Positions 1-8,675 of a stretch of DNA of 64,000 nucleotides are shown here, in pieces. Origin of the DNA: Enterobacter wuhouensis (GTDB lineage: Bacteria; Pseudomonadota; Gammaproteobacteria; Enterobacterales; Enterobacteriaceae); contig NZ_SJOO01000014.1 of NCBI RefSeq assembly GCF_004331265.1, positions 1 to 64,000 on the forward strand. The letters run 5' to 3'. Both the position numbers and the translations under genes were made by a program. The stretch's first letter is position 1. Every line of letters begins with the position of its first letter. The notes beneath the pieces were generated by a model. The model ran no database searches, was not told the DNA's origin, and worked only from the letters and a program-made list of their open reading frames with translations.

Positions 1-38
1 CAGTGCCGCTTCGCTTTTCTCAGCGGCGCGGGGTGTGC

Positions 39-66
39 ATATTACGCTTCCCCGCTACAGAGTCAA
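39..66 (-). promoter_or_regulatory. rRNA operon promoter P2
   Basis: Read leftward, a -35 box TTGACT (61-66) and a -10 box TAATAT (39-44) are separated by 16 bp. They are followed by the GC-rich CGCGCCGCTGAGAAAAGCG leader typical of enteric rrn P2 promoters. The window ends just before the boxA antiterminator would be expected, so the 16S gene itself lies outside. Position after hemG matches rrnA of E. coli. Confidence 0.92.
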
Positions 67-158
67 GCTTTTATTTTCGCTTTTCTCTGCCGGCGTTCAT
101 CGCTGAACCCCGCTAACCCGGCGGCCTGTAAGCCGTTGTTCCGTGTCAGTGGAGGCGC

Positions 159-186
159 ATTATAGGGAGTTATTCTGAAGTGACAA
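159..186 (-). promoter_or_regulatory. rRNA operon promoter P1 with upstream AT-rich UP element
   Basis: Read leftward, -35 TTGTCA (181-186) and -10 TATAAT (159-164) are separated by 16 bp, with a GCGCCTCCACTG discriminator and start region very like rrnB P1. The A/T-rich tract just upstream (187-235, abutting the hemG stop) is the expected position of the UP element and FIS sites. P1 and P2 lie about 120 bp apart, the normal tandem arrangement for a growth-rate-controlled rRNA operon. Confidence 0.93.
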
Positions 187-235
187 GCATAAAATACAAA
201 AAACTTTTCGTTCGCTCAATTTTCAAACTTCACGC

Positions 236-781
236 CTATTTAAGCCGCGAATCGCCCGTTAAATGTGCGATTTCCCGCGCAAAACCGGCTACCTGCGTCC
301 AGTCGGTATAAACCACTTCTTTATGCGTATCGGTTTCACCGCCGGTCATCTTCATAATAAGACGGATCATAAAGCGGTCGTACCAGCGATAGCGTGGATA
401 GCGCAGCGCTCCGGCAAAGACCGCACACAGGTCTGGCTGCCAGGGCGAATTCAGTAAAAACTTACGCGTATAGCTATTGGTCTGCGGCGTACGCTTCTCC
501 GCTTTACGGGCAACCAGGTTTACAGAATAGAAAGCCCCCGGCAACGAGCTAAGTACCGCCGTATGCTTTTTCACAAAGCGATCCAGCGCCGGATGGAAAT
601 GACCGTAACGAATAGATGCCCCAATCACCACGCGATCGTAATCCTGCCAGGCGATCTGTTCAGCGCGGTTCAGGTTCACGACATCCGAATAAATCCCCAG
701 CTCTTTGAGTTCAGATGCAAGATAAGAGGCAATCTCGCGCGTTTGCCCGTCTCGCGTAGAGAAAAGAATAAGTGTTTTCAC
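236..781 (-). CDS. hemG: Menaquinone-dependent protoporphyrinogen IX dehydrogenase HemG
   Basis: Oxidises protoporphyrinogen IX to protoporphyrin IX at the cytoplasmic membrane, passing electrons to the quinone pool. The N-terminal FSTRDGQTREIA stretch is the FMN phosphate-binding loop of the flavodoxin fold, and the long insert with RYPRYRWYDRFMIR is typical of HemG. A GTG start at 781, behind an AAGGAGT ribosome site, gives 181 residues, the family length; a longer reading frame to 886 runs back into trkH and is rejected. It is the last gene of pepQ-yigZ-trkH-hemG, 10 bp after trkH, and is followed by the rRNA promoters. Confidence 0.97.
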   Translation of the reverse strand: MKTLILFSTRDGQTREIASYLASELKELGIYSDVVNLNRAEQIAWQDYDRVVIGASIRYGHFHPALDRFVKKHTAVLSSLPGAFYSVNLVARKAEKRTPQTNSYTRKFLLNSPWQPDLCAVFAGALRYPRYRWYDRFMIRLIMKMTGGETDTHKEVVYTDWTQVAGFAREIAHLTGDSRLK

Positions 782-791
782 CGACGACTCC

Positions 792-2243
792 TTACTCGCG
801 CCAGAATGTAGGGGTAAACAGAACCAGCAGCGTAAAGACCTCAAGACGACCAAACAGCATGTTTGCGATGAGGATCCATTTCGCAACCGGGTTCATGCTG
901 GCAAAGTTATCCGCCACCACGCCCAGCCCGGGTCCAAGGTTATTGAGCGTTGCCACGACGGAAGCAAAGGCGGAGAAATCATCCACCCCTGTCGCGATAA
1001 TCGCCAGCATGCTGACGATAAAGACCAGCGCATAGGCAGAGAAGAATCCCCACACGGCTTCCAGAATGCGTTCCGGCAGGGCTCGGTTCCCGAGCTTGAT
1101 GCTGTATACCGCGTTCGGGTGCACCAGACGTTTCAGCTCGCGGTTCCCCTGCTTAAACAGCAGTAAAATACGAATCACCTTCAGACCACCGCCCGTTGAT
1201 CCCGCACAGCCCCCGATAAAAGCAGAACACAGCAGCAGTACCGGCAGGAACAACGGCCAGCGCGCAATGCTGTCCGTAGTAAATCCGGCGGTTGTCGCCA
1301 TCGACACCACCTGGAAAAAGGCCTGGTTCAGCGTCGTCACCGCCGAGCTATACACATCGTGGAACCACAAGACCAGGGTACAGATGATCACCAGCGTCAG
1401 CTGGACGCCAATAAACATGCGGAATTCAGGGTCACGCCAGTACACCTTCAGGCTGCGCCCGCTCAGTAAAGAGAAGTGCAGACCGTAGTTACAGCCTGAA
1501 ATCAGCAGGAAGATGGCAATAATCGTGTTAATCGTTGGGCTGTCGAAGTAGCCCACGCTGGCATCGTGCGTAGAGAACCCGCCGATGGCGATGGTCGCAA
1601 AGCTGTGTCCGATGGCGTCGAAAGCGGGCATCCCGGCGAACCATAGCGCCAGCGCACAGGCTACCGTCAGCAAGACATAGATAAGCCAGAGGGTTTTCGC
1701 CGTCTCGGCAATACGCGGGCGCATTTTGTTATCTTTCAGCGGCCCGGGCATTTCGGCGCGATAGAGCTGCATCCCCCCCACGCCCAGAATCGGCAGAATA
1801 GCGACCGCCAGGACGATGATCCCCATACCGCCGAACCACTGCAGCATCTGACGATAAAAGAGAATGGCGTGCGGAAGCGAATCCAGCCCCACCAGCGTGG
1901 TGGCACCGGTGGTAGTTAACCCCGAGAAGGATTCGAAGAAGGCATCCGTAATGCTCAGATTGGGCTGCTCAGAGAAGATAAAGGGCAGCGAACCGACGCT
2001 TCCCAGCACCGTCCAGAACAGGACCACAATCAGAAACCCTTCGCGGGACTTCAGCTCCCCTTTTTCGCGACGGTTTGGCCACCACAGCAGCGAACCGATT
2101 GCCAGCGCAACAAAAAAGGTCTGGGTAAATGCCCGCCCCGCGCCGTCCCGGTAGATAAGTGCCACCAGTCCAGGGAGAATCATCGTCCCGGAGAAAAGTA
2201 TGACCAGCAGTCCAACGATTCGGGTTATGGCACGAAAATGCAT
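792..2243 (-). CDS. trkH: Trk system potassium uptake protein TrkH
   Basis: Integral inner-membrane K+ translocating subunit that works with the NAD-binding regulator TrkA (not in this window). At 483 residues it has the usual length. The four pore-loop motifs are visible, including TTTGATT, IGGFSTHD, TTAGFTTDS and NLGPGLG, each carrying the glycine of the selectivity filter. It ends FTPTFWRE and is almost identical to the E. coli protein as I know it. It sits between yigZ (40 bp upstream) and hemG and is probably cotranscribed with both. Confidence 0.98.
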   Translation of the reverse strand: MHFRAITRIVGLLVILFSGTMILPGLVALIYRDGAGRAFTQTFFVALAIGSLLWWPNRREKGELKSREGFLIVVLFWTVLGSVGSLPFIFSEQPNLSITDAFFESFSGLTTTGATTLVGLDSLPHAILFYRQMLQWFGGMGIIVLAVAILPILGVGGMQLYRAEMPGPLKDNKMRPRIAETAKTLWLIYVLLTVACALALWFAGMPAFDAIGHSFATIAIGGFSTHDASVGYFDSPTINTIIAIFLLISGCNYGLHFSLLSGRSLKVYWRDPEFRMFIGVQLTLVIICTLVLWFHDVYSSAVTTLNQAFFQVVSMATTAGFTTDSIARWPLFLPVLLLCSAFIGGCAGSTGGGLKVIRILLLFKQGNRELKRLVHPNAVYSIKLGNRALPERILEAVWGFFSAYALVFIVSMLAIIATGVDDFSAFASVVATLNNLGPGLGVVADNFASMNPVAKWILIANMLFGRLEVFTLLVLFTPTFWRE

Positions 2244-2283
2244 CTCTGCCGCTTCCTTTGGTATTCAAAAAGTGAGGTGGGGA

Positions 2284-2898
2284 TTATTCTTCAATCGGCA
2301 GCAATTGCAACGAACCGCGACTAAAATCAGCCAGCTTTGCTGAAAAAGCAGTCAGTTCCGCCTGTGGAAGCGCCACGCGTAATTGCACCATCGCCTGGTA
2401 ATCACTGTGCGCAATCACGCCGTTAAACTGTTTAAGCAGTGATTCAATGCCCGAGAGCTGGGCGTAATCGCATAACAAAGTATATTCGGTCAGCGGCGTT
2501 TTGCGGGTTGTCGTCAGCAGATTAAGCGCCTGCTGCACACCGCCCCCGTAGGCTTTCACCAGCCCACCCGTGCCCAATAAAATGCCGCCGTAGTAGCGCA
2601 CCACTACGGCGGTGATTTCACCCACGCCGCTGCCCATAAGCTGGGAGAGCATAGGTTTACCGGCCGTGCCCGCCGGTTCACCGTCATCGGAAAATCCCAG
2701 CTGCTGTGAATCGTTCGGCGGCCCCGCGACCCAGGCCACACAGTGGTGGCGGGCATCAGGATGTTCAGCGCGCACGGACTCAACGAACGCCTTTGCCGCC
2801 TCTACGCCGTCGGTATGCGCCAGCAGCGTGATGAAGCGGCTTTTCTTGATTTCCTCAACAAAGGTGACCGGTTCAGCCGGTATCAGCCAGCTATCCAT
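2284..2898 (-). CDS. yigZ: IMPACT family protein YigZ
   Basis: A 204-residue protein of the IMPACT/YigZ family. The conserved KKSRFI, DARHHC and GFSDDGEPAGTAGKP motifs are present in the N-terminal domain, which is related to eukaryotic IMPACT. The C-terminal half is the ferredoxin-like domain resembling the C-terminus of elongation factor G. Its biochemical role is not settled. Its start codon overlaps the pepQ stop codon by one base (TGATG on the minus strand), which implies translational coupling with pepQ. Confidence 0.95.
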   Translation of the reverse strand: MDSWLIPAEPVTFVEEIKKSRFITLLAHTDGVEAAKAFVESVRAEHPDARHHCVAWVAGPPNDSQQLGFSDDGEPAGTAGKPMLSQLMGSGVGEITAVVVRYYGGILLGTGGLVKAYGGGVQQALNLLTTTRKTPLTEYTLLCDYAQLSGIESLLKQFNGVIAHSDYQAMVQLRVALPQAELTAFSAKLADFSRGSLQLLPIEE

Positions 2899-4229
2899 CA
2901 GGCCAGCTTCAGGTCTCGCGTCATGTTCTCGATACCGTTTTCATGGATAACCACGTTATCTTCGATGCGAATGCCGCCAAACGGCTTCAGCGCGTCAATT
3001 TTTTCCCAGTTGAAGTGCTTGCTGAACTGGCCTTCGCGCCACGGCGCAAGCAGAGACTCGATAAAGTAGATGCCCGGCTCGATGGTCAATACCATGCGCG
3101 GCTGGAGAATACGGGTGCAGCGCAGGTAAGGATATTTAGACGGCGCCGCCAGATGCGTGCCGGTATCATCCTGCATAAAGCCTGCCACGTCGTGAACCTG
3201 CAGGCCCAGCGGGTGGCCGATGCCGTGCGGCATAAATGGCCCGGTCAGATCGTTCTCGACCATCGCCTCTTCGCTCATGTCCTTCACAATCTGATGCTTA
3301 CGCAGCAGTTTGGCGATGCGCTGATGGAATTGAATGTGGTAGTCCACATAGCTGGTGCCGGCCTTCATGGTGCCGATAAGCGCCAGCTGTTCGTCATTAA
3401 CGTCTTTAATCAGCTGCGCGAAATCGGTATCTGAATTAGCCGCCCAGGTACGGGTCAGGTCAGCCGCATAGCCGTTATACTCTGCACCCGCATCCAGCAG
3501 GAAGCTGCGCATCTCGGACGGAACCTGGTGATCCAGTTTGGTGTAGTGCAGAACGGACGCATGCTCGTTGAGCGCGACGATATTGCTGTAAGGCACGTCG
3601 GTATCACGGTGGCCGGTAGCCGTCAGGTAGGCCTGGTTGATATCGAACTCGCTCATCCCTGACTGGAACGCTTCATGCGCCGCACGATGACCATTGACCG
3701 CCGTTTTTTGCGCTTCACGCATGCAGTAAAGTTCGTAATCAGTCTTATACGCGCGGTAGTAGTGCAGATAATCCAGCACCCCTTTCGGGTTGAGTTTATC
3801 GGCTGCAATATCCAGACCCAGCGCACGTTCCGGTACAGGGCCAATATAGCCGATGTTGCCACGCGCCGCAGGCAGCTGGCTGCCAATACCGTCCGCTTTT
3901 GGCAGGGCAATCACATCAATTTCTTCGGTCCAGAAAGAGGTCGGCAGCGGCTCCACGTTGTGCCAGTAATCCACCGGCAGATAGAACCACAGTTTTGGCT
4001 TGTTCACGCCGTCCACCAGCAGCCAGCAATTTGGCACCTGCGTGACCGGCACCCAGGCTTTAAACTGCGGGTTAACCTTGAACGGATAGGCATGGTCATC
4101 AAGGAACGTATTCATCAGCTCGCCGGAGTGGATCAGCAGAGCATCCAGCTTGAAGCGCGCCAGTACATCGCGGGTACGTTCCTGTAGGGTAACGATATGA
4201 TTTTTATAAAGCGAAGCCAGTGAGTCCAT
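2898..4229 (-). CDS. pepQ: Xaa-Pro dipeptidase (prolidase) PepQ
   Basis: Cytoplasmic metallopeptidase of the M24 'pita-bread' family, which cleaves X-Pro dipeptides and some organophosphate esters. Start at 4229 gives MDSLASLYKNH and 443 residues, the E. coli length. The metal-ligand segments are visible: LDAGAEYNGYAADLTRTW (two Asp), HGIGHPLGLQVHD (His), TIEPG (Glu384) and GGIRIEDN (Glu). Residue 378, just before the TIEPG ligand motif, is Arg (codon at 3096-3098) where the E. coli protein has Gly. First gene of the leftward pepQ-yigZ-trkH-hemG unit, divergent from fadB. Confidence 0.97.
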   Translation of the reverse strand: MDSLASLYKNHIVTLQERTRDVLARFKLDALLIHSGELMNTFLDDHAYPFKVNPQFKAWVPVTQVPNCWLLVDGVNKPKLWFYLPVDYWHNVEPLPTSFWTEEIDVIALPKADGIGSQLPAARGNIGYIGPVPERALGLDIAADKLNPKGVLDYLHYYRAYKTDYELYCMREAQKTAVNGHRAAHEAFQSGMSEFDINQAYLTATGHRDTDVPYSNIVALNEHASVLHYTKLDHQVPSEMRSFLLDAGAEYNGYAADLTRTWAANSDTDFAQLIKDVNDEQLALIGTMKAGTSYVDYHIQFHQRIAKLLRKHQIVKDMSEEAMVENDLTGPFMPHGIGHPLGLQVHDVAGFMQDDTGTHLAAPSKYPYLRCTRILQPRMVLTIEPGIYFIESLLAPWREGQFSKHFNWEKIDALKPFGGIRIEDNVVIHENGIENMTRDLKLA

Positions 4230-4376
4230 CATTCTTCCTTTCGTTTTTTTGACCTCAAGTCAACGCATCTTAGCACACCTCACTCCGACTGCGTGATTTC
4301 CACCGACCGTGATCAATGCAGCAATTTCTTAATGAGTAATTTGCATTTTATTAACATAAATTCCACACTCCGTCTC

Positions 4377-4393
4377 ATCTGGTATGACCAGAT
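4377..4393 (+). promoter_or_regulatory. FadR operator upstream of fadB
   Basis: The sequence ATCTGGTATGACCAGAT is a 17-bp palindrome differing by one base from the E. coli fadB FadR operator as I recall it. It lies 27 bp before the fadB start. FadR bound here would repress fadBA until long-chain acyl-CoA releases it. Confidence 0.88.
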
Positions 4394-4419
4394 CCACTTG
4401 CTGGATTCAGGAGACTGAC

Positions 4420-6609
4420 ATGCTCTACAAAGGCGACACCCTATATCTTAACTGGCTTGAAGACGGCATTGCCGAACTGGTGTTCGATGCCCCCGGCTCA
4501 GTAAACAAGCTCGATACCGCGACGGTGGCCAGTCTTGGCCAGGCGCTGGACGTACTGGAAAAACAATCCGAATTAAAAGGGCTGCTGCTGCGCTCCAACA
4601 AAGCGGCCTTTGTTGTCGGTGCTGATATCACCGAATTCCTGTCGCTGTTCCTGGTTCCTGAAGAACAGCTGAGCCAGTGGCTGCACTTTGCTAACAGCGT
4701 CTTTAATCGTCTGGAAGATTTACCTGTGCCAACGATCTCCGCCGTGAACGGCTACGCGCTGGGCGGCGGCTGCGAATGCGTGCTTGCCACTGACTACCGT
4801 CTGGCGACGCCCGATCTGCGCATTGGCCTGCCGGAAACCAAGCTGGGCATCATGCCGGGCTTCGGCGGCTCCGTACGTATGCCGCGCATGCTGGGTGCAG
4901 ACAGCGCCCTGGAAATCATCGCGGCGGGTAAAGACGTTGGCGCGGAACAAGCGCAAAAAATCGGTCTGGTAGACGGCGTGGTTAAGCCAGAGAAACTGAT
5001 TGAAGGCGCTATCGCGATCCTGCGTCAGGCAATTAACGGCGATCTCGACTGGAAAGCCAAACGTCAGCCGAAGCTGGAGCCGTTAAAGCTCAGCAAAATT
5101 GAAGCCACCATGAGCTTTACCATCGCCAAGGGCATGGTAATGCAGACCGCGGGCAAACATTACCCGGCGCCGATCACGGCGGTAAAAACCATTGAAGCCG
5201 CTGCACGTCTGGGCCGCGATGAAGCGCTGAAGCTCGAAAATCAGAGCTTTGTGCCGCTGGCCCACACCAATGAAGCCCGCGCGCTGGTTGGCATCTTCCT
5301 CAACGATCAGTTCGTTAAAGGCAAAGCCAAACAGCTGACTAAAAACGTCGAAACGCCAAAACACGCGGCGGTTCTCGGCGCCGGCATTATGGGCGGCGGC
5401 ATCGCTTACCAGTCTGCCTGGAAAGGCGTGCCGGTGGTGATGAAGGACATCAGCGAGAAATCCCTGACGCTCGGCATGAACGAAGCCGCCAAGCTGCTGA
5501 ATAAACAGCTGGAGCGCGGCAAAATTGATGGTCTGAAGCTCGCAGGCGTGATCTCCACCATTCAGCCGACGCTCGAATACAGCGGTTTTGACCGCGTGGA
5601 CGTGGTCGTTGAAGCGGTCGTGGAAAACCCGAAAGTCAAAAAAGCGGTGCTGGCCGAAACGGAAGATAAGGTTCGTCCGGAAACCGTGCTGGCCTCTAAC
5701 ACCTCCACCATCCCAATCGGCGAACTGGCGAGCGTGCTGAAGCGTCCGGAAAACTTCTGCGGGATGCACTTCTTCAACCCGGTACACCGTATGCCGCTGG
5801 TCGAAGTGATCCGTGGGGAAAAAACCTCTGACGAAACCATCGCCAAAGTGGTGGCGTGGGCCAGCAAAATGGGCAAAACGCCGATTGTGGTCAACGACTG
5901 CCCGGGCTTCTTCGTCAACCGCGTGCTGTTCCCGTACTTCGCCGGCTTCAGCCAGCTGCTGCGCGACGGGGCGGACTTCCGCAAAATCGACAAAGTGATG
6001 GAAAAACAGTTCGGCTGGCCGATGGGCCCGGCGTATCTGCTGGACGTGGTCGGCATCGACACCGCCCACCACGCTCAGGCTGTCATGGCGGCAGGCTTCC
6101 CGCAGCGCATGCAGAAAGATTATCGCGACGCGATTGACGCCCTGTTCGATGCCAACCGCTTCGGGCAGAAAAACGGTCTGGGCTTCTGGCGCTATAAAGA
6201 AGACAGCAAAGGCAAACCGAAGAAAGAAGAAGATGCCGTGGTCGATGGCCTGCTGGCCGACGTTTGCCCGCCGAAACGCGACTTCACGGACGATGAGATC
6301 ATCGCCCGCATGATGATCCCGATGATCAACGAAGTGGTGCGTTGCCTCGAAGAAGGCATTATCGCCAGCCCGGCGGAAGCCGACATGGCGCTGGTTTATG
6401 GTTTGGGCTTCCCTCCGTTCCACGGCGGCGCGTTCCGCTGGCTGGATACGCTCGGCAGCGCCCGCTATCTCGATATGGCTCAGCAGTATCAGCACCTCGG
6501 CCCGCTGTACGACGTGCCGGAAGGGCTGCGTAACAAAGCGCGCCATAACGAACCCTACTATCCAGCAGTTGAGCCAGCCCGTCCGGTTGGCGAGCTGAAA
6601 ACGGCTTAA
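4420..6609 (+). CDS. fadB: Fatty acid oxidation complex subunit alpha FadB
   Basis: Multifunctional alpha subunit of the aerobic beta-oxidation complex: enoyl-CoA hydratase/isomerase in the N-terminal third and L-3-hydroxyacyl-CoA dehydrogenase after about residue 310. Glu119 and Glu139, the hydratase catalytic pair, sit in GGGCECVLA and LPETKLG. The NAD-binding glycine loop is VLGAGIMGGGIA, and HFFNPVH holds the dehydrogenase catalytic His. The start at 4420, behind TTCAGGAGA, gives 729 residues like E. coli; an upstream in-frame ATG at 4384 overlaps the FadR operator and is rejected. fadA follows after 9 bp, and the two proteins form an alpha2-beta2 complex. Confidence 0.98.
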   Translation: MLYKGDTLYLNWLEDGIAELVFDAPGSVNKLDTATVASLGQALDVLEKQSELKGLLLRSNKAAFVVGADITEFLSLFLVPEEQLSQWLHFANSVFNRLEDLPVPTISAVNGYALGGGCECVLATDYRLATPDLRIGLPETKLGIMPGFGGSVRMPRMLGADSALEIIAAGKDVGAEQAQKIGLVDGVVKPEKLIEGAIAILRQAINGDLDWKAKRQPKLEPLKLSKIEATMSFTIAKGMVMQTAGKHYPAPITAVKTIEAAARLGRDEALKLENQSFVPLAHTNEARALVGIFLNDQFVKGKAKQLTKNVETPKHAAVLGAGIMGGGIAYQSAWKGVPVVMKDISEKSLTLGMNEAAKLLNKQLERGKIDGLKLAGVISTIQPTLEYSGFDRVDVVVEAVVENPKVKKAVLAETEDKVRPETVLASNTSTIPIGELASVLKRPENFCGMHFFNPVHRMPLVEVIRGEKTSDETIAKVVAWASKMGKTPIVVNDCPGFFVNRVLFPYFAGFSQLLRDGADFRKIDKVMEKQFGWPMGPAYLLDVVGIDTAHHAQAVMAAGFPQRMQKDYRDAIDALFDANRFGQKNGLGFWRYKEDSKGKPKKEEDAVVDGLLADVCPPKRDFTDDEIIARMMIPMINEVVRCLEEGIIASPAEADMALVYGLGFPPFHGGAFRWLDTLGSARYLDMAQQYQHLGPLYDVPEGLRNKARHNEPYYPAVEPARPVGELKTA

Positions 6610-6618
6610 GGAGTCACA

Positions 6619-7782
6619 ATGGAAAAGGTTGTCATTGTTGATGCGATTCGCACCCCGATGGGCCGTTCAAAAGGCGGCGCGTTCCGTAACGTGCGCGCGG
6701 AAGACCTCTCCGCGCATCTGATGCGCAGCCTGCTGGCGCGCAACCCGGCGCTGGATCCTGCTGCGCTGGACGATATCTACTGGGGCTGCGTGCAGCAGAC
6801 CCTGGAGCAAGGTTTCAATATCGCCCGTAACGCGTCGCTGCTGGCGGAGATCCCGCACTCGGTTCCGGCCGTCACCGTGAACCGCCTGTGTGGGTCGTCG
6901 ATGCAGGCGCTGCACGACGCGGCGCGCATGATCATGACCGGCGATGCGCAGGCTTGTCTGGTCGGCGGCGTTGAGCACATGGGCCACGTGCCGATGAGCC
7001 ACGGGGTCGATTTCCACCCGGGCATGAGCCGTAACGTGGCGAAAGCCGCGGGGATGATGGGTCTGACCGCAGAGATGCTCTCCCGCCTGCACGGCATCAG
7101 CCGTGAAATGCAGGATGCCTTTGCCGCGCGCTCTCACGCTCGTGCGTGGGCGGCGACACAGTCCGGCGCCTTTAAGAATGAGATCATCCCAACCGGCGGT
7201 CACGACGCAGACGGCGTTCTGAAGCAGTTCAGCTACGACGAAGTCATCCGCCCGGAAACCACCGTAGAAGCGCTTTCTACTCTGCGCCCGGCGTTTGATC
7301 CGGTCACCGGCACGGTAACGGCAGGTACGTCGTCGGCGCTGTCAGACGGTGCCGCCGCGATGCTGGTGATGAGCGAAAGCCGTGCCCGCGAGCTGGGCCT
7401 GACGCCGCGCGCTCGCGTACGCTCGATGGCGGTCGTGGGTTGCGATCCTTCAATCATGGGCTACGGCCCGGTTCCGGCCTCGAAGCTGGCGCTGAAAAAA
7501 GCGGGTTTAACCGCCAGCGATATCGACCTGTTTGAGATGAACGAAGCCTTCGCCGCGCAGATCCTGCCGTGCATTAAAGATCTGGGGCTGATGGAGCAGA
7601 TCGACGAGAAGATTAACCTCAACGGCGGCGCGATCGCCCTCGGTCACCCGCTGGGCTGCTCCGGGGCGCGTATCAGCACCACGTTGATTAACCTGATGGA
7701 ACGCAAAGATGCCCAGTTTGGTCTGGCAACGATGTGTATCGGGCTGGGTCAGGGTATCGCGACGGTATTTGAGAGAGTGTAA
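6619..7782 (+). CDS. fadA: 3-ketoacyl-CoA thiolase FadA
   Basis: Beta subunit of the fatty acid oxidation complex, cleaving 3-ketoacyl-CoA to acetyl-CoA and a shortened acyl-CoA. It has 387 residues. The nucleophilic Cys91 is in NRLCGSS, the catalytic His is in GGAIALGHPLGCSG, and the second cysteine is in MCIGLGQG near the C-terminus. It is preceded by an AAGGAGTC ribosome site and belongs to the fadBA operon. A rho-independent terminator at 7917-7944 follows, after an intervening repeat. Confidence 0.98.
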   Translation: MEKVVIVDAIRTPMGRSKGGAFRNVRAEDLSAHLMRSLLARNPALDPAALDDIYWGCVQQTLEQGFNIARNASLLAEIPHSVPAVTVNRLCGSSMQALHDAARMIMTGDAQACLVGGVEHMGHVPMSHGVDFHPGMSRNVAKAAGMMGLTAEMLSRLHGISREMQDAFAARSHARAWAATQSGAFKNEIIPTGGHDADGVLKQFSYDEVIRPETTVEALSTLRPAFDPVTGTVTAGTSSALSDGAAAMLVMSESRARELGLTPRARVRSMAVVGCDPSIMGYGPVPASKLALKKAGLTASDIDLFEMNEAFAAQILPCIKDLGLMEQIDEKINLNGGAIALGHPLGCSGARISTTLINLMERKDAQFGLATMCIGLGQGIATVFERV

Positions 7783-7790
7783 GGCTATAA

Positions 7791-7856
7791 CGTAGGCCCG
7801 ATAGGCATCGCGCCATCGGGCTTTTGCCGGGAGGCGCTGCGCTTTCCCGGCCTACG
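7791..7856. repeat. REP pair (BIME-like) downstream of fadA
   Basis: Two imperfect palindromes lie side by side: GCCCGAT...ATCGGGC (7796-7821) and GCCGGGA...TCCCGGC (7826-7851), bracketed by CGTAGG and CCTACG. This is the paired REP organisation found in intergenic spaces of enteric genomes. It lies between fadA and the convergent fre gene and would form stable hairpins in the fadBA 3' untranslated region, where REPs are known to slow 3'-5' decay. Confidence 0.85.
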
Positions 7857-7916
7857 AGAGGAATCTCACCGCCACTGGCGTCATTGGCGAAGAGAAACAG
7901 TTTAGTTGCCGTTCTT

Positions 7917-7944
7917 CCCGCCTGTCAGGGGCGGGTTTTTTATT
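7917..7944 (+). terminator. Rho-independent terminator of fadBA
   Basis: CCCGCC (7917-7922), a short loop and GGCGGG (7930-7935) are followed by TTTTTTATTT. The T-run overlaps the end of the convergent fre gene, whose stop codon is at 7944-7946. Confidence 0.85.
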
Positions 7945-8645
7945 TAAATGAAGGCAAACGCATCGCCGAACAGACGGTCTTCACGCGCGTCACGTTCGTT
8001 ACAGAACAGGTCACGGGCAATTTTCGCCATTTCAAAACGGCCAGCGATATAGATATCGTGTCCGGCCAGCGTACCGTAATCCTGCAATACCGCCGTCAAC
8101 ACCGTGCCGCTGCGCCCACGCCAGCCCTCTTCCGGCTGTTCGACAACCGGCTCAATGCGCAGGTTGGAATGGGTTACGCTCAGCGCTTCCAGTTCAGACA
8201 GATCGTACAGATGTTTCTCTTCGCGGCCGCCCCAGTAGATAGTGATATCACGGTCTGGATTACGCGCCAGTGCGGTCAGCAGAATGGAGCGTACGTAAGA
8301 GAAGCCCGTGCCGCCGGCAATCAGGATCAGCGGACGGTCTTCATCATCACGCAGCCACGCCTCACCGTGTGGCATATCCACGACGATTTCGCGTTCCTTC
8401 AGAATACGATCCATAACCGCCATCGCGTACAAGTTAAGCTCTGACGCACCGATGTGAAGCTCAATAAATTCCTGCTCCGCTGGCGTAGAGGCCATAGAAA
8501 AAGGACGTTTATCACGTTCATCCATCACGACCATTAAGTACTGACCGGCGCGGAAAGAGAATGCCGCTTCTGGCACTAAACGGACGCGATATACGGTGTC
8601 GGTAATAGCATCTACCGAGGTCACTTTACAGCTTAAGGTTGTCAT
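7944..8645 (-). CDS. fre: NAD(P)H-flavin reductase Fre
   Basis: Reduces free FMN, FAD or riboflavin with NAD(P)H; the reduced flavin serves, among others, UbiX/UbiD-linked flavin chemistry, ferric reduction and ribonucleotide reductase activation. The 233-residue protein has the FAD/flavin-contacting RPFSMAST motif and the nucleotide-binding GGTGFSYVRS loop of the ferredoxin-NADP reductase superfamily, and ends in FGDAFAFI. It lies 30 bp downstream of ubiD on the same strand. It is convergent with fadBA. Confidence 0.97.
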   Translation of the reverse strand: MTTLSCKVTSVDAITDTVYRVRLVPEAAFSFRAGQYLMVVMDERDKRPFSMASTPAEQEFIELHIGASELNLYAMAVMDRILKEREIVVDMPHGEAWLRDDEDRPLILIAGGTGFSYVRSILLTALARNPDRDITIYWGGREEKHLYDLSELEALSVTHSNLRIEPVVEQPEEGWRGRSGTVLTAVLQDYGTLAGHDIYIAGRFEMAKIARDLFCNERDAREDRLFGDAFAFI

Positions 8646-8675
8646 TCGCTCTCTCTGTCGGGAAGTCTAAAGGGC

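Noticed and set aside
5083..6546. 487-codon open frame on the minus strand opposite fadB
   Set aside because: His/Arg/Phe-rich shadow frame of fadB, with no family motifs. The same applies to the long antisense frames opposite rmuC (16473-17417), metE (21208-22185) and rarD (30801-31679).
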